A stretch of 15,202 nucleotides of DNA from contig JACVTC010000615.1 in NCBI GenBank assembly GCA_016946835.1, forward strand, positions 1-15,202. Reading direction: 5' to 3'. The DNA comes from Neocallimastix lanati (nom. inval.) (taxonomy: Eukaryota; Neocallimastigomycota; Neocallimastigomycetes; Neocallimastigales; Neocallimastigaceae). The notes beneath the pieces were generated by a model, which saw nothing but the letters and a program-made list of their open reading frames with translations, had not been told where the DNA came from and did not search any database. Of the stretch, positions 6,515 through 15,202 are shown one piece after another; positions within the stretch are counted from its first letter, which is position 1; each line of letters begins with the position of its first letter. The translations under genes and the position numbers were made by a program.

Positions 6515-9500
6515 GATTATAATTTAGGAAATTACTAATATATGGAATTACATTTTTTAGATGAATGTTTCTCTCTGCAATTTCGTTCGTATAAGGATCA
6601 CATACTGTGACAGTATTAAATTGCTGTTTAACTATTTTTAATGGTCCGATATAATAAGGGTCTAGTTTCCTTCGATTGAAATTTCTAACTAAAACTAGGT
6701 CTCCTGGTTTGAATTCACTTCTTAATCTTTTAATCTGTCTTCTCCTATCTTTCCATAATTCATTTGCAGTTTCAATATTTTTGATTGCTTCAGAAATCCA
6801 ATTATGGTGATTAATAAATTTTCGAACAAAATATTCTTCTTCTGATTCTTCAGGAAATCTTTTGTCAATATTAATTGCTAATTCAAATGGTTGTAAGTCT
6901 TTCCTACCATAGAGTAATTCGAAACTACTAAATTTAGTAACTTCATTTTTTGTTGTTCTTAAAGCCCAAAGTGCACTAGGTAAAATATCATCCCATTCTT
7001 GATTTTGTTTACTTAATTCTTTAAATTGGCTTTTAAGAATTCTAATATATTTGACTATTTCTCTATTCCTGTTTTCAACTTCTCCGTTAGAAGCAGGATG
7101 ATAGGTACTAATATAATGTACATAGACATCATTTAAATCTAGGAAAGCTTTTGTTTTATCAGATATGAATTGCGGGCCATTATCAGTAATTAATATCTCT
7201 GGAATCCCGTGTCTTGAAAATATATTATTTAAAAATCTAATGACATCTTCTGATTCTGTTTTGGCTAATGCTTCAGCTTCCACCCATTTTGTTAAATAAT
7301 CTACAAGTACTATTATATATTTATTACCTCTGAAAGATTCGTATAAGGGTCCAACTAAATCCAATCCTACCCGAGTAAAAGGTAGACCTGGGGGTGTAGC
7401 TAAATCTTCTGTAAATACATTCGGTGGTTGTGGTTTACATAATTGACATACATGACAAGATTTAATAAATAATCTGATATCCTTATTCATTCCTATCCAA
7501 TAATAGTTCCTTTTCAAACGATGGTAGGTTTTAAAGTTACCTTCATGTCCTAAACAATGAGCTTTACTAATAAGTTCCCATTTTTCATTATCATTAAATA
7601 TTACTTTTCTTAATTCATTATTATCTTTATAATACTGAACTCCATCAATTAATACAAATTTCTGGTTTATTATTTTTTTATAGAAATCATTTAGTATTTC
7701 AGTACTATCATCAATATCATTATTATTAGTATTAACATGATTAATATTATTATTATTATTGTCATTATTATTAAAACTATGTTTATTATTTTCTTCAGTT
7801 TGAAATACCATATAATTCACATTCAATTTATTTTCCACTCCATTATTTTCACTATTATTATTATGTAATTTATTATTAAACTTATTAATGTTATTTACAT
7901 TATTTTTAATTTCCTCATATTCCATTTTGTAATTTTCATTATTACTATTGATCTTAATTTCATCCACTAACTCTTTTATTTTATTAATTTTAGTATTTTT
8001 CTTATTTCTAATTTCTTCATTATTTTTAATTTCACAATTTTGAATTTCATTATTTATAACTTGGTTGAATACATCTTTATTATAATTTTTTATATTATTT
8101 CTTTTATTTTTATTTTTTATATGTTTATCATCATTTTTTATATTTTTGATTATATATTTTTCATTGTTAGAATGTAATCTAGATAGTGCATCAGCAACTA
8201 CATTCCTCCTCCCCTCTTCATATAACACTTTAATTTTTAAAATACTGAACTCAGTTATCCATTTGACATGCCTTGCTGAAGAAGGTTCTTTATTTTTAAA
8301 TATGTAAACTAAAGGCTTATGATCGGTATAAAGAATTGTCTCAAAACTATTACCAGTGAGAAAAGGTTTAAATTTCATGACACAGTAAAATGCGGCAAGC
8401 CCCTCAAGTTCTGTAATGCTATAATTGATTTCAGAATTGGAAAGTGTCCTACTTTCATAATATAATGGCTTCTCAATGTTGTCATCGTCTAACTGAAGTA
8501 GTACCCCGCCAATTCCTGATTTAGATGCATCTGAACGAACAATAAATGGTTTATCAAAATTTGGAGGTGACAATATAGGTGCATTAATAAGACGAATTTT
8601 TAAAAATTCAAATGCATTATTAGATTCGGTAGACCAAACAAAAGGAACATTCTTTTTTGTTAAATCATATAAAGGTTTAGCAATTTGGGCAAAATGGCTA
8701 ATGAATTTCCGGTAATATCCAATTGCCCCTAAGAAAGAACGTAACTGTTTTAAATTAGAAGGAGGTAACCAATTAGCAATAACTTTTATTTTAGAATTCA
8801 TAGGTTTTATACCCTTAGTAGAAAGAGTATGACCAAGGAGCTCAACTTCTTCTTTAAAGAAATCACATTTTTCAAAATTCACTTTTAATCCATTATTAGC
8901 AAGAATGAGGAATACTTTTTCTAGGTCTTTGATGTGTTGATCTAATGAAGGAGAATAAATAACTAAGTCATCTATGTAAATAAAAACACATACTCCGATT
9001 AAATCAAAAAATATTCTGTTCATCTCCCTTTGAAAAGTAGCGGGAGCGTTGCATAGTCCAAAAGGCATAACTTCAAAATTAAAGTTTCCGTAAATGGTCG
9101 TAAAGCAAGTGATATCTTTATCATCAGAATGCATAGGAATCTGATGGTACCCTGAGAAGAGATCAATAGTAGACAAAATAGAAATATCACCGCTAACATA
9201 GTAAAGTATATCATCTATTAAAGGAAGTGCATAAGCGTCCTTTAATGTACAATTATTAATCTTCCTGTAGTCAACACACATTCTCACTTGACCATTCTTT
9301 TTCGGTACCAGTACTACAGGAGAAGACCAAGGAGAACTAGAAGGGACAATTAAGTTATTATTTATAAGTTTAATTAATTCCTTTTTAAGTGCATCAGCTT
9401 GCACTTTTGAAATACGGTAGGCCCTCTGTTTAATAGGTGTTGTTCCTGGTATTAAATTAATTCTATGAGGATATAGCTTTGACGAACCCAAATCGTCAGT

Positions 9501-11177
9501 TTTCAGTGCAAGAACACTAATATAATTTAAAAATAATTTTTCTACATCAGCTTTCAAATTTTCTGGTAATTTTTTTACAATAGAGTGAATCATTTCCAGT
9601 TTAGATATTGTGTCGTCTGTGCAAACCTCGTTTTCATTATGTAGTACTTCATTAGTTATTAATAAAAGAGATGGAATCAATTGTGTTGTAATATCAACCG
9701 TTTTATTCTTATATTCTTTCCTTTCAACATTTCTATCTACTAATTTATAATTACTATTTAATTTGTTATTGCCGTTTTGATCAGAATCGATTTTTGATGG
9801 AAGTTTAGAATGTAGTATGGGATTTATATTGTTTGTAACTTTAGAATTAATTTTATGATCATTTATTTTATAATTGTCAATTTTATCATCATTCTTATTA
9901 TTATTCGTTTTTATTTTGATATTATTTTCTTTATCGATGTCGACACTATTAAAGAAAGGTAATTTTACATTAAAATTATTTATGTTAATATTAGGTAACT
10001 CTGATTTAGCATATGTAAAAAGTATATTATTATTATCATTATTATTATCATTGTCACTCCAACTAGTTTCAGAATCCTCATCATTCTCTTCAGAAGAATT
10101 ATTATTTATATTATTCTCCTTATTCATATTATTTTCTTCGTCATTAATTCTATTTGTACTTTCAGAAGGACTCAAGCTAACATCATAAAATAAAGAAGCT
10201 AATTCTATAGGATTATTATTTTCATCAATATGATATAAGGTATCATTAACTAAATTTATATCAAATCTATTTCGTTTAAGTGTGTCAATACCTATTAATA
10301 TATCAAAGATATCATCCTTATCAATTTTCCTAAAGTAATCGATAAAAGTGTAATTTCCAATAGATATTTTTAGTTCATAAATATCTGAACAAGTTGAATT
10401 GTTGGAATATACCTGAAAAATTTTTTCGGATATTCTCCCAATAGGATTTTTATTAATTTTAAATTTTTTTAAAGCCGTAGTGGTAATCAAATTAACGCTA
10501 GCACACGAGTCCAAGAAAATTTCAGCTGGTTTCTTATCCACAGTGCCTTTAACTTTAATCACTTTATGTTGGCTTATAATTGTCATTACATTTATTAAAG
10601 ATGTATTCAAATTTTTCTTTATTTTCTCTTTTCCTTCGGTTAATTTTAATGCTTTTGTAAATTCTGACCTGAACTTTGGAAACAGGTCTAACAAATATAC
10701 TAACTTCGTTATGACTTCGGTTGATGCTACTTCCTTGATAAAGTCCTTAATTTTAGATTCATTAAAATCTTCCATCATTTTTATGTGTTTCTCTGGCTTG
10801 GAATAACTTTTAACATTGATGGGTATATCATCTTTGTTACTGCTCAGTATTTCATTTATTTTATTCAATTTATTCGCTTTTTTTACATTTCTAATATTTG
10901 GTTGATTGATATAAGAAAGATCCAAATATTCTAATTTATTTGTATTATTATTAGTTATTGTTTGATTAGTTGGTGGTTGTGAATCCTCAAAAATTTCAAT
11001 AGATTCATTGAAAGTAACATTTTTATGATCTTTATTTTCTTTAAATTCTTTACCTTCTTCTTTTTCTGTTGATAGTTTGACATTCGTTCCTCCCTCATCT
11101 ATTATCATATCAGGTGTTCCTGTAGTTGCTAATTTATTAACGTTTAATTTTCTTTTCATAATAGTATTTTTCTTCAT
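6510..11177 (-). CDS. pol: Pol polyprotein of element B: protease, RT, RNase H, integrase
   Basis: The frame has 1555 codons from the ATG and is open, without a start, back to 11426. Residues 140-180 hold the conserved pre-protease block. Protease is about 207-300: LDSCAS with D223, then ILIGID. An Asn-rich linker follows (340-480). Reverse transcriptase is about 590-850: SPWSSPVVLVPKK at 615, DLFSGYHQIP at 672, MPFGLCNAPATF at 704, and catalytic YIDD at 734-737. RNase H is about 875-1000, with the acidic set D883, E923, D952, D996. A 150-residue Asn/Lys linker (1001-1155) precedes integrase: zinc-binding H1207, H1211, C1241, C1244; catalytic D1273, D1332, E1368 with the D-35-E spacing; and a GPY/F-like module near 1507-1516. 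No chromodomain follows, and the protein ends NYNQ. All catalytic residues are present. Expression is probably as a Gag-Pol fusion by -1 frameshifting. Confidence 0.97.
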
Positions 11178-11386
11178 AGCATTTGTAATAATTGGAACTG
11201 GATTATCTATAAGCTTTTTCTTTATTTCTTTGGTATATGGGGAGATTTTTATTGAATTATTTTTACCTTTCTTTTGGGCAACAGCGATAATTTCCTCATT
11301 ATGGTAATTATCAAAATTATTATAAATATTATTTGAATTAGGTTCATTATTAATTTTCTTTTCATTATCATTTATAGAAATTCTAT

Positions 11387-11786
11387 TTAAATCAATTTCA
11401 TTGTTACTTTGATCATCATTATTATTTTATAAGTATTATTTATATTAACATCATTGTTAACTTGTTTATTAATAGTGTCATTTTCATAGATGTTGTTATG
11501 ATTACTATTATTTAATTTATAACCGTTACTAGTATTCTTACTAAGATATTCTATATTATTTAAGTTATTATTATTATTATTATTGGAATAAATATTATCA
11601 ATACTTGTATGATTATCATCAAATAAACTGTTTGTATAATTTATTTTATTATTCTTATTTAAATAATTATTGTTTATATCATAATTATGTGAATTATCAT
11701 TATAAGGATATCCATTATTTATTACATCATTATTTGAAGTTGCACTAGCATTATATGAATTATTATTATTATTATTATTATTATGT

Positions 11787-11817
<31 letters not shown>

Positions 11818-11860
11818 AATTATTATCATTAGTATTATTATAATTATTTTTTATTTTCAT
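11387..11860 (-). pseudogene. Asn-rich pol N-terminal segment of element B, out of frame
   Basis: The open frame is dominated by Asn runs and ends after a short tail read in the wrong frame. It corresponds to the Asn-rich N-terminal part of element A's pro frame. The main pol frame is open from 11426 downward and continues the same protein (DNPVPIITNAM against DQPTPIITSAM in A), so the two pieces are one coding region split by an apparent one-base deletion at about 11425. Upstream, the frame is cut off from the gag frameshift site by another apparent one-base loss at about 11930-11940. The ATG at 11860 is likely not a natural start. Function: a low-complexity spacer ahead of the protease; no domain recognised. 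Confidence 0.7.
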
Positions 11861-11953
11861 AGTATTATTATTTAACTTGGGAGAGTATGTTAAATTTACA
11901 TATTCTTCATTAATACTATTATTTTTATTATAAGTTTGAAGTTTGGTTGGTTA

Positions 11954-11988
11954 ACGGGAGTTGTCCTTCTCCCATTATTTAGTTTAAA
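11954..11988 (-). promoter_or_regulatory. -1 ribosomal frameshift signal, element B gag-pol
   Basis: Gag ends AAT TTA AAC TAA, giving T TTA AAC at 11988-11982. After 6 nt, ATGGGAG (11975-11969) pairs with CTCCCGT (11960-11954) around the loop AAGGACAA. Compared with element A, two stem positions change and pairing is kept through G-C and U.G pairs. The -1 frame starts NGRRTTP, close to A's NGRRTTS, but soon meets a stop because of a local indel. Confidence 0.8.
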
Positions 11989-13281
11989 TTATTAAAGCTA
12001 TCTCCATTATTATTATTATTATTTACATTAGCTTTGAAATTACTATTAATATTTGAACTAGTAGTATTAATATCCTGATTTATTCCATTAGAATTTCTAT
12101 TAAAATTATTATTTCCAGTGGGAATATTATTCTCATTAAAATTATTATTATTTCTATTAGCAATATTATTTCCAGTAAATTTATTATTTTTATTAAAGTA
12201 ATAATTACTACCATTAAAAGAATTATTGTAGCCATTTTTATTACTATTATTATAATAATTGTTATATTTATTACTATTATTATTATAATCAAAATTATTA
12301 TTATAATTATTACCCATATCATTATTATTCATATTATAAAGATTATTATTTCTATTACTACCATTATTTTTATTATTAGGACATTCATAAGCTTTATGTC
12401 CTACTTGTTTACATGAGTAACACATAACTGATTTTCTAGCTTTTGGTTCGTAGTTATTATAGAATCTTCTTGTATCATAAGTATTATTTTGTTGAATTTG
12501 TTCTACTCCGTGATAATAATTATTATTATTATTAAAACTTTTATTTTTATTGTTACTATATCTACCTGGTGTAAACATTCTATTATTGGTGGAGTTTTTA
12601 TTTATATAACCCATAACATATGATGACGCTTGATATGAATTATCTAAATTATTTCCATGTTCTCTTAAGCTCCTATAAATTGGATGATTTAATAAATTGT
12701 TACTATTTTTATTTATGTTGTTTTGATATACCATAACATTCTGAGAATTTTTGTTTGTTATAGTTCGTACTTCAGCTTTTTCTGCACGTTCTGCTACTTC
12801 GAACGCTTCTGTTAATGTTTTACAGTTGGCCAAAATTACTTGAGAATGTACATATACCCTATCATGTATAGCATTTAAATAATCATCGACACATATTAAT
12901 TTTTTATATTCCAAGTCAAGTCGATGATAAAGAGTTAAATAATTATAATTAAATCCTTTAATTGTTTCATTTCTTTTTATTTTTAAGGCCTTTAAAATTG
13001 AACACTTATCATTTTGAGTAATTTCTAAATAATCTTCAATGGCTCTCTGGATTTCTTTATATGAGGGAAACCTTTTAACATTATTTCTTGTAGTACATAA
13101 AGATTTAAAAGGTTTTTTATGTCAGCCTCTACTGCGTTCTTTACCCAAATAAAAATTCTGTTTGGTTCCTCAATGTTGTAAATTTCCATAACATTTTTGA
13201 AATCTTCTATCCAAGAATCTATGTCCTTACATAATTTGCTAAGTATGGTAAGTCTCTTCTAATTTTCGAAGCGTCCGCCAT
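11979..13281 (-). pseudogene. gag: Gag of element B with two frameshifts
   Basis: The start ATG at 13281 begins MADASKI, matching MFDATKL of element A. After 20 codons the frame hits TAG (13221). Homology resumes one frame over (DIDSWIEDF) and changes frame again at about 13100 (before EIQRAIEDYLEIT). Both sites look like one-base deletions near 13228 and 13100. From there the frame is open to the stop at 11979. It contains the rest of the capsid-like domain and one CCHC knuckle (12381-12422, CYSC then GHKAYEC). An Asn-rich tail follows that is much longer than in A, about 130 residues after the knuckle. No intact Gag can be read from this copy as sequenced. Confidence 0.85.
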
Positions 13282-13350
13282 TTATCTAATTATTATTTTA
13301 ATTTGAAATTATATTCTTATATACTTTTACGAGTATAATAATATTATTTT

Positions 13351-13367
13351 TATTATTGTTATTATTA

Positions 13368-13412
<45 letters not shown>
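13351..13412. repeat. ATT microsatellite
   Basis: An ATT/TTA run with occasional TTG interruptions lies in the leader just upstream of gag. It is the untranslated counterpart of the Asn-codon runs. Confidence 0.85.
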
Positions 13413-13414
<2 letters not shown>

Positions 13415-13427
13415 TCTTATTTTATAT

Positions 13428-13690
13428 ACTATTACTAAAATATTACTATTATTAAAATATTATTTATTATTATTAATTATTAATTCACTATTACTAAAAT
13501 ATTATTATTATTATTAATTATTACTTAATTCACTATTACTAAAATATCATTTAATTATTATTATTATTATTATTAATTCTTATTTTATACACTATTACTA
13601 AAATATTATTTATTATTATTATTAAAATATTATCTATTATTTTTTTTTTCTAAATATTATCACATATACTATTAATAAAATATTATTTAA
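13428..13690. repeat. Degenerate short-repeat array in the leader
   Basis: The motif CACTATTACTAAAATATT recurs with small changes at about 13428, 13486, 13531, 13590 and 13668, separated by ATT-rich filler. The spacing varies from 45 to 80 bp. It probably arose by slippage and unequal duplication. Confidence 0.7.
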
Positions 13691-13744
13691 TATTAATCTT
13701 TTATACTAAAACTATTACTACTTTTTATTATAATATCATTTCTT

Positions 13745-13899
13745 AATTAAAGGTTTATTCGTTTTTATACTGGTCCGAATTCCCAGTTGTCTTTAATTAC
13801 TAATAAAGATGATAATAAAAAAAAATTAACTATACTAATAATAATAATTAAAGACTTATTCGTTTTTATTCTGGTTCAAACTCCCAGTTACCTTTAATT
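13745..13899. repeat. Two tandem hairpin units in the leader
   Basis: Unit 1 is 13745-13798 and unit 2 is 13846-13899. Each is bounded by AATTAAAG and CTTTAATT, an 8-bp outer stem, and contains TTATTCGTTTTTAT followed by an inner hairpin. The inner stem is ACTGG/CCAGT in unit 1 (13769-13773 with 13783-13787) and CTGG/CCAG in unit 2 (13871-13874 with 13884-13887). The inner loops differ in sequence while stems are kept. Confidence 0.75.
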
Positions 13900-13931
13900 A
13901 TTATTTAATAATAATCATAATAATTTTAGGC

Positions 13932-13932
<1 letters not shown>

Positions 13933-13974
<42 letters not shown>
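13933..13974. repeat. T42 homopolymer (A42 on the element strand)
   Basis: An uninterrupted run of 42 T residues lies between the hairpin units and the PBS. Its exact length is likely unstable and sensitive to sequencing error. Confidence 0.9.
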
Positions 13975-13981
<7 letters not shown>

Positions 13982-14105
13982 TTTATATATACTATTATAA
14001 AAAAATTAATTATTTAATTTTAATTTAATATAATTATTTAATTGTCTTTATTTTTAAAAAGTAAATATCAATATAAATATAAATTTCATAATATTCTTGT
14101 TTGCA

Positions 14106-14123
14106 CGCCCGGATTCTCCACCA
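14106..14123 (-). promoter_or_regulatory. Primer-binding site of element B
   Basis: On the element strand the LTR end GTATCA is followed by AAAA and then TGGTGGAGAATCCGGGCG. It begins with TGG and its complement ends in TCTCCACCA, as expected for a tRNA acceptor arm plus CCA. It is unlike the PBS of element A. The tRNA identity is not assigned. Confidence 0.75.
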
Positions 14124-14127
14124 TTTT

Positions 14128-14742
14128 TGATACGATATTTTATTAAATACCGTATATGTTAGTTGGGCGTTTGTGCAAAAGGGAATTACTCCAAGAATAT
14201 TATATTACAATAATTATATTTACTTTTTATTTATTTATCTTTTATTATTTTATTTATTATATTTTATCATAAAAAAAATACATGTTTTATTATTATTCCT
14301 TAAAAAAAAAGAAAATATTTATTTATAAATTATTTTCATAATTATATTTTTTACTAATTTTATACATTTTATTTATCGAAACACTAAAATTAATTAATAA
14401 ATATAAATATTCATAACTTTTTACTTATAACTATTAATTCATATTGTTTAACATTATTTAAAAATTATTTTAATATTAACATCAATTTAATTAAACATTC
14501 AATCTCCGTTATAATTAATATAACTAATTTTACTATATTATCAACAATTCTTTTAATATTTTTAATATTATTATTTAATTTAATATTTTAATAATTAATA
14601 ATAATAAATTATCTTTAATAATATATTAATAATATATTTTAAGATTCATTATATAAAATTAATTTTTAATAAATATTTATATTAATAATTTTTCTAAATA
14701 ATTTTTCTATTATTTTCTATTATTTTTACTGGACATGCATCA
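14128..14742 (-). repeat. 5' LTR of element B
   Basis: This 615-bp LTR pairs with 5691-6305, with one mismatch at 14365. The PBS lies 4 nt from its inner edge, which makes it the 5' LTR. It should hold the promoter on the minus strand, but TATA-like strings are ubiquitous and I cannot pick one. The end hairpin lies at 14130-14155. Confidence 0.97.
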
Positions 14743-14746
14743 AAAA
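14743..14746. other. Right target-site duplication of element B (AAAA)
   Basis: AAAA follows the LTR end GCATCA and matches 5687-5690. Confidence 0.7.
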
Positions 14747-15019
14747 TGGTATGGTTCATATTTTAGAATAATAATAATTAACATAATAAAATTACAATAA
14801 AAAAATAATTTGTTTTAAAAATATTTTATTTATTTAAATTTATAAAAAAAAATAATAATATAATATTTATTTAATAAAAAAATTATTGATTATATTTTAT
14901 TTTTAAATTATTTATTTATATTTTTTTATCAAATTAAAATTTGTAAATAACTATTTTTTAATAAACTAATTACTAATTATTTTTATAATAAAACATTTAA
15001 ATTAAATTGAATTATTATT
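14747..15019. other. AT-rich flank starting like block E
   Basis: It begins TGGTATGGTTCATATTTTAG, close to the start of block E (TGTTATGGTTCGGGTTTTATTAG differs at a few positions in this part). Beyond about 25 bp there is no clear alignment in this low-complexity DNA. No gene is present. It may be the start of another LTR of the E type. Confidence 0.4.
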
Positions 15020-15202
15020 TTAGTTATAATATTATTTATAAATAGTAGTTATAATTATTGAATTATAATATTTAATAATAGTTTAATAATAATATATATA
15101 AAATAAAAATAAAGAGATTATATAGTTATTTATTGTGTTATAGTTAAAATTTAGTAATTAAAAATAAATTTAAATTGATAACGAAAATTTTAATAACTAA
15201 TT
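15020..15202. repeat. Right copy of the window-edge repeat
   Basis: It aligns with 1-318 in the same orientation but has only one of the two 129-bp units. The last 26 bases (GATAACGAAAATTTTAATAA and the following AACTAATT region) are identical to 293-318. The repeat continues past the window. Confidence 0.75.

Larger units (their letters stand above)
13282..14105 (-). other. 5' leader of element B
   Basis: About 820 nt without a gene. From the PBS inward it holds an A42 tract on the element strand, two tandem hairpin units, a degenerate array of short repeats, and an (AAT)n tract before gag. A leader this long and structured is a natural place for packaging or translation signals, but none is proven. 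Confidence 0.7.
5691..14742 (-). mobile_element. Element B: full-length Ty3/gypsy LTR retrotransposon
   Basis: This 9052-bp element is read right to left. It has a 5' LTR (14128-14742), PBS (14106-14123), 820-nt leader, broken gag, -1 frameshift signal, Asn-rich pol N-terminus, pol (protease-RT-RNase H-integrase), hairpin, polypurine tract and 3' LTR (5691-6305), with a 4-bp AAAA target duplication. The order RT-RNase H-integrase places it in Ty3/gypsy rather than Ty1/copia. There is no envelope gene and no recognisable chromodomain. One difference in 615 LTR positions implies a recent insertion, yet gag and the gag-pol junction are frameshifted. Confidence 0.95.

Noticed and set aside
6510-6650. 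C-terminal chromodomain on integrase
   Set aside because: After the GPY/F-like module only about 40 residues remain and they show no chromodomain aromatic pattern.
9020-9214. Short minus-strand frame inside RT
   Set aside because: It is out of frame within the intact pol, which carries the RT motifs here.
13866-13892. tRNA T-arm or B-box look-alike (GGTTCAAACTCC)
   Set aside because: No acceptor, D-arm or anticodon arm can be folded around it. The sister unit at 13771 does not keep the consensus, and the loop is too long.

Overview
The window is a pile-up of LTR retrotransposons in an extremely AT-rich eukaryotic genome. All coding capacity lies on the minus strand and belongs to two Ty3/gypsy (Metaviridae-type) elements. 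Their proteins are loaded with asparagine runs and the spacers are almost pure A/T. That composition fits anaerobic gut fungi (Neocallimastigomycota); a dictyostelid is the main alternative. The assignment is an inference from composition and style. I see no host gene, tRNA, rRNA or CRISPR array.

Layout, left to right. 1-318: an AT-rich repeat holding a 129-bp tandem duplication. It recurs at the right edge (15020-15202). 461-4304: element A, the 5' half of an element read right to left. It has a 5' LTR (3732-4304), primer-binding site, leader, intact gag (2296-3507), a pro reading frame (860-2275), and then a frameshifted remnant that stops where reverse transcriptase would begin. 4309-4841: a probable solo LTR (C). 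4846-5686: a probable further LTR-like block (E). 5691-14742: element B, with 615-bp LTRs that differ at one base, PBS, long leader, frameshifted gag (11979-13281), frameshifted Asn-rich pol N-terminus, a long intact pol reading frame (6510-11177: protease, RT, RNase H, integrase), a hairpin, a G-rich polypurine tract and the 3' LTR. 14747-15019: the start of a second block resembling E. Every boundary between adjacent LTR-like blocks from 4304 to 14747 consists of exactly AAAA.

How the parts work together: gag makes the capsid/nucleocapsid (CCHC knuckle). In both elements gag ends in T TTA AAC, followed after 6 nt by a 7-bp hairpin. This is a canonical -1 ribosomal frameshift signal, and in A it leads straight into the protease frame. 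Pol then supplies protease, reverse transcriptase/RNase H and a DDE integrase. B is young by its LTRs and has an intact catalytic pol. Its gag and the gag-pol junction carry about four apparent one-base deletions, so it is either trans-mobilised, recently dead, or affected by assembly errors. The most interesting signals are the frameshift module, the AAAA-linked LTR chain, an LTR-end hairpin shared by three different LTRs, and a pre-protease domain conserved more strongly than the protease itself.
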